DNA of 32,894 nt, taken from Candidatus Sumerlaeota bacterium. Its GTDB lineage: Bacteria > Sumerlaeota > Sumerlaeia > JADFCW01. Under the pieces are notes generated by a model. The model searched no databases. It was not told the origin of the DNA and was given only the letters and a program-made list of their open reading frames with translations. This document shows positions 8,433 through 15,964 of the stretch, one piece after another (the stretch's first letter is position 1; every line of letters starts with the position of its first letter). The position numbers were made by a program, and so were the translations under genes. The stretch covers positions 1-32,894 of the forward strand of contig JADFCW010000040.1 in the NCBI GenBank assembly GCA_017161705.1, in the 5' to 3' direction.

Positions 8433-8720
8433 TTAACTCTTTGTCGCTTGCCCCAGTCGCCGACCGTGCTGACATTCGCCTTCGCCCGGTACGGGATCGA
8501 AGCCGCCCCTGCAGAAGGGATGGCACCGCGCCAGACGCCAAAGGATCAAGCACATGCCGGTCCACAGGCCCTTGCGTTCGAGCGCCTCCAGCGCATAGTC
8601 CGAGCACGTCGGAAAGAACCGGCAGCTGGGGGGAAGCAAGGGAGAGACCCCGCGTTGATAAGCGCGGATGAGCGCCTGCAATCCCCTGCGAATCCATCGG
8701 CTGGCCGTCGGTCCTGTCAT
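8433..8720 (-). CDS. yidD: Membrane protein insertion efficiency factor YidD
   Basis: The product is 95 aa. The core ALIRAYQRGVSPLLPP, then SCRFFPTCSDYALEAL and RCHPFCRGGFDPVP, is diagnostic for YidD, with the conserved cysteines and the C-terminal HP...G..DPVP motif. The protein is a small amphipathic partner of YidC at the inner membrane. Its ATG overlaps the rnpA stop (ATGA), so it is translationally coupled. A gap of about 150 bases separates it from yidC. Residues after DPVP form a short polar tail. Confidence 0.94.
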   Translation of the reverse strand: MTGPTASRWIRRGLQALIRAYQRGVSPLLPPSCRFFPTCSDYALEALERKGLWTGMCLILWRLARCHPFCRGGFDPVPGEGECQHGRRLGQATKS

Positions 8721-9115
8721 GATCGGTTGCGCAGACTCTCGGCTTGCGAGTCGCCTTCGGCTGATCTTTCGTTCAACACGCCCGCGCGCTCAAGAGTTCC
8801 CAAAAAGGCTTTCTGAAAAGCGCGAAACTCGGCATCCGCAATCGCGGGCCGGAATCGCAAGACAACCTCGACACCGGGGCGAATTGGCTGCCGGCGGAAC
8901 ACCTCGCGCGCCCAGCGTTTGTACCGATTGCGTTGACACGCCTTGCCTACCTTTCGCGAAATGGTCAGCCCCAGCCGTCCGGGCCTTTGGCGGTCGGCAG
9001 CCTCGGCGACATAGCATACGAACCATGGAGCAGCGAACACTTTGCCGCTTGCATAGGCTCGCAAAAACTCCATGGGGCGCGTCAGTCTTCGGTCCCGTCC
9101 AAATGTCTGCGACAT
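8717..9115 (-). CDS. rnpA: Ribonuclease P protein component
   Basis: From the conserved start (ATG 9115) the product is 132 aa, a normal size. It has the basic N-terminus GRDRRLTRPMEFLRAY and the RNR signature GLTISRKVGKACQRNRYKR near residues 48-67, which binds the RNase P RNA and pre-tRNA leader. The enzyme trims tRNA 5' ends. The ATG at 9115 has no clear Shine-Dalgarno. The same frame stays open for another 55 codons to an ATG at 9280, running right through rpmH in a different frame, with a TGA two codons before that ATG. The longer start would give a 187-aa protein. The short form is the conservative call. Confidence 0.92.
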   Translation of the reverse strand: MSQTFGRDRRLTRPMEFLRAYASGKVFAAPWFVCYVAEAADRQRPGRLGLTISRKVGKACQRNRYKRWAREVFRRQPIRPGVEVVLRFRPAIADAEFRAFQKAFLGTLERAGVLNERSAEGDSQAESLRNRS

Positions 9116-9135
9116 TGCGGCGCTCGATGCGGCCG

Positions 9136-9270
9136 TTATGCGCTGATCCGCCGGCGGCCCTTGGCGCGCCGGCGCGCCAGCACTGCCCGGCCCGCCTTGG
9201 TGCTCATCCGACGCCGAAATCCATGCTTGTTGCTTCGCTTGCGAAGCGAAGGTTGAAATGTGCGTTGCAT
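9136..9270 (-). CDS. rpmH: 50S ribosomal protein L34
   Basis: This 44-aa gene is easily missed because of its size. The translation begins [20 protein letters not shown] and continues [20 protein letters not shown], the canonical L34 sequence, ending RISA and a TAA at 9136. The ATG at 9270 lies downstream of a purine-rich GATGGAAGATT. It is the first gene of the operon, 20 bases before the conserved rnpA start. In many bacteria dnaA lies on the other side of rpmH; here that side holds fmt, so the origin-proximal arrangement is broken. Confidence 0.96.
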   Translation of the reverse strand: MQRTFQPSLRKRSNKHGFRRRMSTKAGRAVLARRRAKGRRRISA

Positions 9271-9302
9271 AATCTTCCATCTCTCAATAAAATCAAAAAA
9301 AG

Positions 9303-9332
9303 ATTATCTTTCCTAGTCTGAATGGATGTCAA
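9303..9332 (-). promoter_or_regulatory. Predicted sigma-70-type promoter of the rpmH operon
   Basis: On the minus strand TTGACA (9327-9332) is followed after 18 bases by GATAAT (9303-9308), a perfect -35 and a 5/6 -10. Transcription would start about 25 bases before the rpmH ATG. It is the best promoter match in the window and drives one of the most highly expressed operons. Confidence 0.75.
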
Positions 9333-9430
9333 GGCTTTTTGACCGCGTTTTTCTGCGGCGGTACGTCCCCCGAAATCGGGAGAAAGTCGTTGGCATTTTG
9401 TCAGGGTCGGGTTTCATCCCGATCATGTTC

Positions 9431-9455
9431 GGACGCCGGGAACGGCGTCCCTCCC
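9431..9455 (-). repeat. Dispersed palindrome family B, copy 1
   Basis: GGACGCCG, GGAA loop, CGGCGTCC forms an 8-bp perfect stem, followed by CTCCC. The reverse complement matches 26174-26198 nearly base for base (GGGAGGGACGCCGT-[T/C]-CCCGGCGT), so this is a second extragenic palindrome family in the window. It could also act as a hairpin in the fmt leader. Confidence 0.7.
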
Positions 9456-9569
9456 AATCCAGGGGATTTACCGAAAGGCTCCGGGCAAAACTTCCCGTTG
9501 CACTGCCGCCGCGGCGGAAGTAGATTTGTTTTCAGGACGGGAACTTTATCGCTCGAACGGAAGGAAGCA

Positions 9570-10538
9570 ATGCGAATTATTTTTATGGGAACTCCGGACT
9601 TCGCCGTGCCGACCCTGGAGCGGCTCATCGAATCGCGCCATGAGGTGGTCTGTGTGGTTACGCAGCCCGACCGGCCGTCGGGGCGCGGCCAGCAAATTCA
9701 TCCCCCGCCGGTCAAGCAGGTGGCTCTGCGGCACAACATCCCTGTGCTCCAGCCGGAGAAATTGCGCGGCACCGATTTTCACAGGACGCTTGCCGCCTAT
9801 CAGCCCGATGTCATTGTCGTGGTTGCCTACGGAAAAATCCTTCCGCCCGAAGTGCTTGCCGTGCCCCGCTTTGGCTGCCTCAATGTCCATGCCTCGCTTC
9901 TGCCGAAGTATCGCGGCGCGGCCCCCGTGCCCTGGGCCATTATCCGCGGCGAGCGCAAGACCGGCGTCACGATTATGCACATGGACGAAGGGCTCGACAC
10001 AGGCGGCATTGTCGCGCAAAGCGAGGTCGAAATCCTCGACGACGACGATGCGCTCTCGCTCAGCAACATGCTGAGCGCCCTCGGGGCGGACTTGTTGCTC
10101 CAGACGCTCGACACCATCGAGCGCGACCAAAAAATTACCTCGACGCCCCAGGATCATACCAAGGCGACGCACGCGCCGCTGCTGAAAAAGTCCGACGGCG
10201 AACTGGACTGGCGAATGACCTCCGAAGAAATTATCTGCCGCATTCACGGCCTCAATCCTTGGCCCGGGTGTTTTTCGAAAGCCGGCGGCAAGGTTTTTCG
10301 CCTCATGGATGCGGACAAGTTGATCGCGCGCGAAACTGCCGACCTGGCCGACCCTCGGCACAAACCGGGCGAGGTGGCCGGCATCTGGCCGGGCCGCGGT
10401 CCGGTGGTCCGCACCGGCGACGGCTATATCGTGATCACGCGCGCGCAACCGGCCGGCGGCAAGGTGCTGACGGGAGTGGATCTCATCAACGGCGGCCACC
10501 TGCGTCCGCCGATGCAGTTCGAAAAAACGACGGCCTGA
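9570..10538 (+). CDS. fmt: Methionyl-tRNA formyltransferase
   Basis: The product is 322 aa, close to the usual 310-320. The ATG at 9570 has AAGGAA four bases upstream; the upstream open frame is spurious. Residues 1-8 (MRIIFMGT) open the formyltransferase Rossmann domain. The 10-formyl-THF and catalytic site is seen as NVHASLLPKYRGAAPVPWAI near 106-125, with the catalytic N/H pair, and DEGLDTGGI near 143-151 with the catalytic Asp. The C-terminal tRNA-binding domain starts near residue 205 and has GLNPWPGCFS. The enzyme formylates initiator Met-tRNA. No peptide deformylase gene lies next to it, unlike in many genomes. Confidence 0.96.
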   Translation: MRIIFMGTPDFAVPTLERLIESRHEVVCVVTQPDRPSGRGQQIHPPPVKQVALRHNIPVLQPEKLRGTDFHRTLAAYQPDVIVVVAYGKILPPEVLAVPRFGCLNVHASLLPKYRGAAPVPWAIIRGERKTGVTIMHMDEGLDTGGIVAQSEVEILDDDDALSLSNMLSALGADLLLQTLDTIERDQKITSTPQDHTKATHAPLLKKSDGELDWRMTSEEIICRIHGLNPWPGCFSKAGGKVFRLMDADKLIARETADLADPRHKPGEVAGIWPGRGPVVRTGDGYIVITRAQPAGGKVLTGVDLINGGHLRPPMQFEKTTA

Positions 10539-10558
10539 ACTATCCGTAGTGTTCCGGA

Positions 10559-10584
10559 GCGCGCTCCCCGGCAGGAAAGCGCGC
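10559..10584 (+). terminator. Possible terminator hairpin after fmt
   Basis: GCGCGCT (10559-10565) pairs with AGCGCGC (10578-10584) around a 12-base loop, about 20 bases after the fmt stop. The tail (CGCGCCTTTGTC) has only a short T-run, so it may equally be a structural palindrome. Confidence 0.4.
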
Positions 10585-10592
10585 CGCGCCTT

Positions 10593-10620
10593 TGTCTATT
10601 CTGTCCATTCCTGTCCATTT
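10593..10620. repeat. Low-complexity GTCCAT repeat upstream of the radical SAM gene
   Basis: Three near-repeats of a ten-base unit (TGTCTATTC, TGTCCATTCC, TGTCCATTT) end five bases before the ATG of the next gene. The reverse complement resembles the repeat inside lnt at 27479-27523. Confidence 0.55.
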
Positions 10621-10625
10621 ACCCC

Positions 10626-12071
10626 ATGAGTTGCAATCGCCGCACCACACCGATCCATCCTGCGGGCCGCGCGCCCAGAATTCTCTTTGTCAACCCCTGG
10701 GCGACCGATTTTTCAGCGTTCGATTTATGGGCGCGTCCGCTCGGATTGCTCTATCTGGCGGCCATTGTCCGTCGCGCCGGCGGCGAGCCAATTCTGCTCG
10801 ACTGCATGGACCGCTCCCATCCGTCGCTGGCCGAGCGGCCCTGGAAGCCGCGCCGATTTGCGTGCGGCAAGTATCCCGCGCAGGTGATTGAAAAGCCTCC
10901 GGTGCTGCGGCAAATCCCGCGCCGGTTCAAACGTTACGGCATTTCCGTCGAGGCCTTGGAGCACGCTCTAGATGCGTTGGGCGAGATAGACCTGATTTGC
11001 GTCGGATCGCGCATGACCTATTGGTATCCCGGGGCGGTCGAGGCGATTCGACGCTTGCGCCACCGGTTTCCCCGCGCACCCATTGCACTCGGCGGGGTCT
11101 ACCCTACGTTGTTTCCGGAGCATGCGCGACGGGAATCCGGCGCTGATTTTATCATCGAGGGCGAGGGGGAGAACGCGCTGCTGCAAATCTTCCACGACCG
11201 GTTTCGCGGGACCTCGCCGGTTCCGATGCTGGATTTGGATCATCTGGACGGCCTGCCGGCGCCGGCCTATGATCTTCTGTCCTCGCGCGACTGCCTGCCA
11301 GTCATGCTTTCGCGCGGGTGCCCGCATCGGTGCACCTACTGCGCGTCGCGGAAGATCTTCGGCCGATTTCGGCGACGCGATCCCGTCCGGGCCGCCGAGG
11401 AGTTGATCGCCATTTTGGACCAGCGCCGCGACGGGCGGGAATGCGACATTGCATTTTACGACGACGCGCTGCTGGCCGACGCCGACCGTCACTTCCTGCC
11501 GTTTTGCCGGCGACTGACGGCCGCACGGTCGTGCCTGCCCTCCGCGCTTCGCTTTCACACGCCCAATGGTCTGGATTTTTCGATGATTCGCCCGCCGGTT
11601 GCCGAGGCGATGGTGGAAGTAGGATTTCAAACGGTGCGTCTCAGCATCGAGACGGCCGACCGCACGCGGCTGCGCGCTCTGAACCGCTGCGCCGATCTGT
11701 CGCTATTCGAATCGGCGCTGCGGACGCTTGCGCAAGCAGGATTCGCTGCGACCTCCATCGGTGTGTATGTATTATTTGGCCTCCCCGGACAAACCCGCGC
11801 CGAAGTCGAGCAAACCGTGGACTACGTTCTCTCGCTGGGCGCGACGCCGCTGCTCGGCGAGTTCTCTCCGATGCCTTTCACCCGGGAGTGGGAAAACGTG
11901 CGAAGCATAGGGAATCCGCCTCTCGAAAGCGAGCCGCTCCTGACCAACAATAGCGTGTTCTATCGGCTCAGCGGCGAGTTCCCCGATTCGTGGGTGAATG
12001 ACTTGCGACAGAGGATCCGCGAAGCGAGAAGAAAAGAAAGATGCGCTTCGGCGTTCGATGAAAACGGCTGA
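10626..12071 (+). CDS. B12-binding-domain radical SAM protein
   Basis: The product is 481 aa. Residues ~15-200 form a cobalamin-binding-type Rossmann domain (ILFVNPWATDFSAFDLWARP, then LLDCMDRSHP and GGVYPTLFPE). It lacks the DxHxxG cobalt ligand, as many such radical SAM proteins do. The iron-sulfur motif is CPHRCTYC, with C232, C236 and C239, followed by a TIM-barrel region containing RLSIETAD and GVYVLFGLPGQTRAEV. The chemistry is S-adenosylmethionine radical generation; the substrate is unknown. Methylthiolation, methylation and ring rearrangements all occur in the wider family. No Shine-Dalgarno is visible before the ATG; the GTCCAT repeat sits directly upstream. It converges on nnr, 12 bases away. 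Confidence 0.85.
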   Translation: MSCNRRTTPIHPAGRAPRILFVNPWATDFSAFDLWARPLGLLYLAAIVRRAGGEPILLDCMDRSHPSLAERPWKPRRFACGKYPAQVIEKPPVLRQIPRRFKRYGISVEALEHALDALGEIDLICVGSRMTYWYPGAVEAIRRLRHRFPRAPIALGGVYPTLFPEHARRESGADFIIEGEGENALLQIFHDRFRGTSPVPMLDLDHLDGLPAPAYDLLSSRDCLPVMLSRGCPHRCTYCASRKIFGRFRRRDPVRAAEELIAILDQRRDGRECDIAFYDDALLADADRHFLPFCRRLTAARSCLPSALRFHTPNGLDFSMIRPPVAEAMVEVGFQTVRLSIETADRTRLRALNRCADLSLFESALRTLAQAGFAATSIGVYVLFGLPGQTRAEVEQTVDYVLSLGATPLLGEFSPMPFTREWENVRSIGNPPLESEPLLTNNSVFYRLSGEFPDSWVNDLRQRIREARRKERCASAFDENG

Positions 12072-12083
12072 CCCCGGGCGGAC

Positions 12084-13616
12084 TTACATTTTGGCGACAG
12101 CAGAAAATGCCGCAGGGATGTGCGCAATCACATCCGAGGCGATCATGGCCCGGGGCGGAATGGTCTCGGCGCACAGATCGGCGGCCAGCCCGTGCAGGAA
12201 TACACCGCACAGCGCGGCCGAGAGCGCATTTCCGCTTTGCGCCAAAAGCCCCGCGATCAGTCCGGTCAGCACATCGCCGCTGCCGCCTTTCGCCAGCCCC
12301 GTATTGCCCGTCGGGTTGATGAACACTTCTCCGCCGGGGTCGGCAATCACCGTTTGCGCGCCTTTAAGAACCACCACCGCCCGCACATCGGCCGCCAGCG
12401 TGCGCGCCGCGCCGATGCGATCGCTCTGGATTTCGGCGACCGGCCGTCCGGTCAGCCGCGACATTTCGCCGGGATGCGGCGTGAGAACCGTGGGGGCTTT
12501 TCGCTGCCGGACCGCGTCGAAATGCCCGGTCAGTGCGTGTAGCGCATCGGCATCCACCACGAGCGGCACCGGGATGGCCTCGACGGCCCGCCGCACAAAC
12601 ATTTCCGTTGCCTCGGCGCGGCCGATGCCCGGCCCCAAAGCGACGGCCTCCATCCGGGAAGCATGTCCCAGCAGCGACGGCAGCGAGGAAAGATCGAACC
12701 GGTGCTTGTCCGATGAAGGCGTTTCGAGCGTCAGTTCTTCGAGCAGTCGGGCGGCGATCTGCCCTTGAAGCGCCTCGGCAACCGCGCAGAAAACCAGCCC
12801 GACGCCCGAGCGCATCGCCGCCCGCGCGGCCATCACCGGCGCGCCGGTCATTCCCGGCGAACCCCCGATAATCAATACACTCCCGAACGTTCCCTTGTGG
12901 CCGTCGGCCGGCCGCGGCGGCAAAAGACCGGCGATCATTTTTCCCGTCAAATGATTCAAATGAATATTCGGATCGTTCAGCAAATCGGCGGGAAAATCCA
13001 AATCAGCCACACTGACTGTTCCCGTATAGGCAATACCCGGCTGAATGAGCATACCCAGCTTCGGCAATCCCATCGTAACGGTATGGGCGGCGCGAACCAC
13101 CGGCCCCTGAATCGGGCCGCCTTCCGCAATCAGCCCCGATGGAATATCCACGGACACTACGGGCAGGCCGGTCGCATTGATCGCCTCGATCGCCTCGCCA
13201 AAGGGGCCTTTGACGGGCCCCTGAATGCCTGTGCCCAGAATGGCATCCACAATCAGGTCGAAGCGCGGGAGCGCGTCCGCCAATTGCCGGATATCCTCGA
13301 CTCGCACGCGCTGGACGGCCGCGGGCAACGCCTCGAACATCGTTTTGGCATCGCCGCGGAGTTCCTCCGGGCCTGCCATAAGAAATACGACCACGTGGAT
13401 TCGACGCTGGTGGAGGATGCGGGCCACCACGAATCCATCGCCGGCATTGTTGCCCTTGCCCGTTACGACCGCTACGCTGTCCGGACTAAACCGTTCACAC
13501 ACAGCATCGGCCACTGCCTGACCGGCTTTTTCCATGAGTTGGACGCCGGGAATGCCGCGCTCTTCGATGGTAATCCGGTCAATGCGGCGCATCTGTTCAG
13601 CTGTCACAATTTTCAT
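12084..13616 (-). CDS. nnr: Bifunctional NAD(P)HX epimerase / ADP-dependent NAD(P)HX dehydratase
   Basis: The product is 510 aa, typical of the fused enzyme. The N-terminal YjeF_N epimerase domain (1-215) has GKGNNAGDGFVVAR near residue 53 and VDAILGTG near 122. The C-terminal ribokinase-like dehydratase (about 225-505) has GGSPGMTGAP, PLVVDADALHAL, LTPHPGEMSRL and the catalytic NTGLAKGGSGDVLTGLI. The enzyme repairs hydrated NADH and NADPH in the cytoplasm. The ATG is preceded by GGAGG about 12 bases upstream. It begins nine bases after the era stop, so it closes the rpoN-phosphohexomutase-era-nnr operon. Confidence 0.95.
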   Translation of the reverse strand: MKIVTAEQMRRIDRITIEERGIPGVQLMEKAGQAVADAVCERFSPDSVAVVTGKGNNAGDGFVVARILHQRRIHVVVFLMAGPEELRGDAKTMFEALPAAVQRVRVEDIRQLADALPRFDLIVDAILGTGIQGPVKGPFGEAIEAINATGLPVVSVDIPSGLIAEGGPIQGPVVRAAHTVTMGLPKLGMLIQPGIAYTGTVSVADLDFPADLLNDPNIHLNHLTGKMIAGLLPPRPADGHKGTFGSVLIIGGSPGMTGAPVMAARAAMRSGVGLVFCAVAEALQGQIAARLLEELTLETPSSDKHRFDLSSLPSLLGHASRMEAVALGPGIGRAEATEMFVRRAVEAIPVPLVVDADALHALTGHFDAVRQRKAPTVLTPHPGEMSRLTGRPVAEIQSDRIGAARTLAADVRAVVVLKGAQTVIADPGGEVFINPTGNTGLAKGGSGDVLTGLIAGLLAQSGNALSAALCGVFLHGLAADLCAETIPPRAMIASDVIAHIPAAFSAVAKM

Positions 13617-13625
13617 GGCAACTGT

Positions 13626-14594
13626 TTACCTCCTCGGGTGCGAAATCTTGTAACCGAGCCGTCGGAGGTCGGCTTCGTTCTTGCGCCAGTTCTTGAGAAC
13701 CTTGACCCACAGTTCGAGATAGACGGGATGGCCGAGGAGCGCCTCGATATCCTTGCGGGCCAGTTCGCCGGCTTTTTTGAGGACCCGCCCCTCGGCGCCG
13801 ATGACCAGTTTTTTTTGCGACTCGCGCTCGACGTAGATCCGCACGCGGATGTAGTGCTTTTGTTCTGGGCGTTCCTTGAACTCCTCGCATTCGGTCGCGA
13901 TCGAATACGGCACTTCCTGGCCGGTGAGCTCGAACAGCTTCTCGCGCACAATCTCGGCGGCCAGAAACCGCGCGTCCCGGTCGGTCAGCTCATCTCCCTC
14001 GTAATAGGGCGGATGAACCGGCAGGCGGGCCATTGTGCGTTCGAGCAGCTGCGGCAGGCCCTGTCCGGTCAGAGCGCTGATCCAAAATGTTTCATCGTAG
14101 TGAGCGGCAATCTGCGATAGGGCCGGAGTTTCCTGCGGCGCATGCTTGTCCAGCCGGTCAACTTTGTTCACAATGAGGAAGCGCGGGCATTTGACGCGCG
14201 CCAGCGCCTCGGCTACTTCGGGGCTCAGCGGTGCGGGATCGTCGGCCTCGACCAGATGATACAGCAGGTCCACGTCGCGCAGCGCCTCGACGGCTTGTTC
14301 CATCAGGCATTCGTTGAAGCGGTCGCGCGGCTGAATCAGCCCGGGCATGTCCACGAACACGATCTGGCCGTCGTCGCGCGTGAGGATGCCCTTGATCTGC
14401 TCGCGCGTGGTTTGCGGGCGGCGCGAGACAGCGGAGACTTTCGCGCCGATCAGGGCGTTCATCAATGTGGACTTGCCGACGTTGGGCTTGCCGGCTATGG
14501 CCACAAAGCCCGCGCGAAATTCGCTCCTCTCTTCTGCTCCTGCGATAACCGGCCTGCTCTCCTCGAACGTCATACGCAAATCAACATCGAGCAT
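13626..14594 (-). CDS. era: GTPase Era
   Basis: The product is 322 aa. G1 is GKPNVGKST (35-43), G2 TTREQIKG, G3 DMPG, and G4 NKVD. The C-terminal KH domain ends ...WVKVLKNWRKNEADLRRLGY, the family's usual finish. Era binds the 3' end of 16S rRNA and helps mature the 30S subunit. Against E. coli Era the N-terminus is about 20 residues longer; an in-frame ATG at 14573 would shorten it by seven, and neither start has a clear ribosome binding site. The gene begins 15 bases after the stop of the phosphohexomutase gene. Confidence 0.95.
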   Translation of the reverse strand: MLDVDLRMTFEESRPVIAGAEERSEFRAGFVAIAGKPNVGKSTLMNALIGAKVSAVSRRPQTTREQIKGILTRDDGQIVFVDMPGLIQPRDRFNECLMEQAVEALRDVDLLYHLVEADDPAPLSPEVAEALARVKCPRFLIVNKVDRLDKHAPQETPALSQIAAHYDETFWISALTGQGLPQLLERTMARLPVHPPYYEGDELTDRDARFLAAEIVREKLFELTGQEVPYSIATECEEFKERPEQKHYIRVRIYVERESQKKLVIGAEGRVLKKAGELARKDIEALLGHPVYLELWVKVLKNWRKNEADLRRLGYKISHPRR

Positions 14595-14609
14595 CCGAAA
14601 AAAGAAAGA

Positions 14610-15950
14610 TCAAAGCAGCCGAAGAACCTCGGCGGCCAGCTTTTCCGCCCCCTCGCACGTTGGCGCCTCAACAAACAGACGCACAATGGGCTCCGTCCCC
14701 GAAGGCCGAAGATGAAGCCATCCGTCCGGGAAATCCATCCGCAAGCCGTCAGTTTTCCACACGTGCGCGGCCTTGTCCATCGTCTGCTCCAGACGCGCAA
14801 AAACCGACTCCACCTTGCCGCGCTCCAGCGGCAGTTTCATCTTCCGCATGACATAGTCCGGGATCCGACGGTTGAACTGACTGATCGGTTCGCCGTGGAT
14901 CGCGAGAGCTTCCAGGATCAGTCCGATGCCGGCGGCAGCGTCGCGCCCCCTCGCGACTTTCGGCCAGATGACCCCGCCGTTGCCCTCGCCGCCGATCAAC
15001 GCCCGATGGCGCCGCATACCGGCCACGACGTGGGCCTCGCCCACGGGCGTGCGGATGACCCGGACGCCGCACAGGCGCGCCACATCGTCCACTGCCCGCG
15101 TGGTGCTGAGGTTGACCACCACGGGCGACCGCCGGCGCGCCAACAGATGATAGGCCGCCATAGTGACCGTTCGCTCCTCGCCGACAGGCCGCCCCATTTC
15201 ATCTACAATGGCCAGACGGTCGGCGTCGGGGTCCACGGCGAAACCTATGTCGGCTTGTTCGCGGCGCACGCGCTGGCAAAGGGCGGTCAAATTTTCGGGC
15301 AACGGCTCGGCGGTGCGTTCGAAGGGCCGGTCCATGCGGTCAAACAGAGTGACGACCTCGCAGCCCAGTTCCGCCAGCAGCGCTGGCAGGACGGCTGCTC
15401 CCGCGCCGTTGCAGCAATCGAGGACGACCCGAAAGCGCCGGCGGCGGATGGCGGGGGCATTTACATTGCGAACCACTCGCGCAATGTGGACTGCCGGGCC
15501 CTCGCCGCATGCGATCACATGAGCGGGCTTGCGCAATATTGCGCGGTGGAAGCGCCGTTCGCGATGGATGGCGAACAGTTTTTCCTGATCAGCTTTTTCC
15601 TGCAAGGTTCCGTCGGCGCGGAAAAATTTCAGCGCATTCCATTCGACGGGATTATGGCTGGCCGTGATCGCCACGCCGCCGCGCGCCTTGCGCTCGCGCA
15701 CCATAATCCCGATGGTCGGTGTCGGAACGATGCCGAGATCCTCGACGCCGCAGCCGGTGGAAAGAAGCGCCCCGCAAACAAGATTGCGCACCATTTCGCC
15801 CGACGGCCGCGTGTCGCGACCCACAACCACCTTGCCGCCTTTGAGCAGCGTGCCAAAAGCCAGCGCGTAATGGACGAAGTCTTCCGCCTGCAAGGTTTCG
15901 CCGACAATTCCGCGAATTCCGGCAACGCTGATCATCGCTTGCGGGGTCAT
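14610..15950 (-). CDS. glmM: Phosphohexomutase, probably phosphoglucosamine mutase
   Basis: The product is 446 aa. The start at 15950 is set by AAGGAG four bases upstream; the frame stays open far into rpoN but that part is spurious. The four family motifs are present: the phosphoserine loop TASHNP (Ser98), metal loop DPDADR near residue 240, sugar loop GGEGNGG, and phosphate loop RPSGTEP near the C-terminus. The N-terminus ISVAGIRGIVG and the GEGNGG sugar loop (in place of GEQSGH) resemble archaeal and planctomycete-type phosphoglucosamine mutases rather than E. coli GlmM. The expected reaction is glucosamine-6-P to glucosamine-1-P for cell wall and LPS precursors. Phosphomannomutase or phosphoglucomutase activity is possible, so the symbol is tentative. 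Confidence 0.85.
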   Translation of the reverse strand: MTPQAMISVAGIRGIVGETLQAEDFVHYALAFGTLLKGGKVVVGRDTRPSGEMVRNLVCGALLSTGCGVEDLGIVPTPTIGIMVRERKARGGVAITASHNPVEWNALKFFRADGTLQEKADQEKLFAIHRERRFHRAILRKPAHVIACGEGPAVHIARVVRNVNAPAIRRRRFRVVLDCCNGAGAAVLPALLAELGCEVVTLFDRMDRPFERTAEPLPENLTALCQRVRREQADIGFAVDPDADRLAIVDEMGRPVGEERTVTMAAYHLLARRRSPVVVNLSTTRAVDDVARLCGVRVIRTPVGEAHVVAGMRRHRALIGGEGNGGVIWPKVARGRDAAAGIGLILEALAIHGEPISQFNRRIPDYVMRKMKLPLERGKVESVFARLEQTMDKAAHVWKTDGLRMDFPDGWLHLRPSGTEPIVRLFVEAPTCEGAEKLAAEVLRLL

Positions 15951-15964
15951 AAGTCTCCTTCGCA

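Larger units (their letters stand above)
9271..9569. other. Divergent intergenic region between rpmH and fmt
   Basis: It contains the rpmH promoter on the minus side and the palindrome at 9431-9455. A weak plus-strand TTGACC at 9339-9344, 17 bases from TACGTC, could serve fmt but is not convincing. I see no dnaA gene or obvious cluster of DnaA boxes. Confidence 0.5.

Noticed and set aside
9271-9569. Possible replication origin next to rpmH
   Set aside because: No dnaA gene and no visible cluster of DnaA boxes; the rpmH promoter and one palindrome account for what can be seen.
12765-14120. 451-aa plus-strand open frame
   Set aside because: Antisense to nnr and era. No motif, no ribosome binding site.
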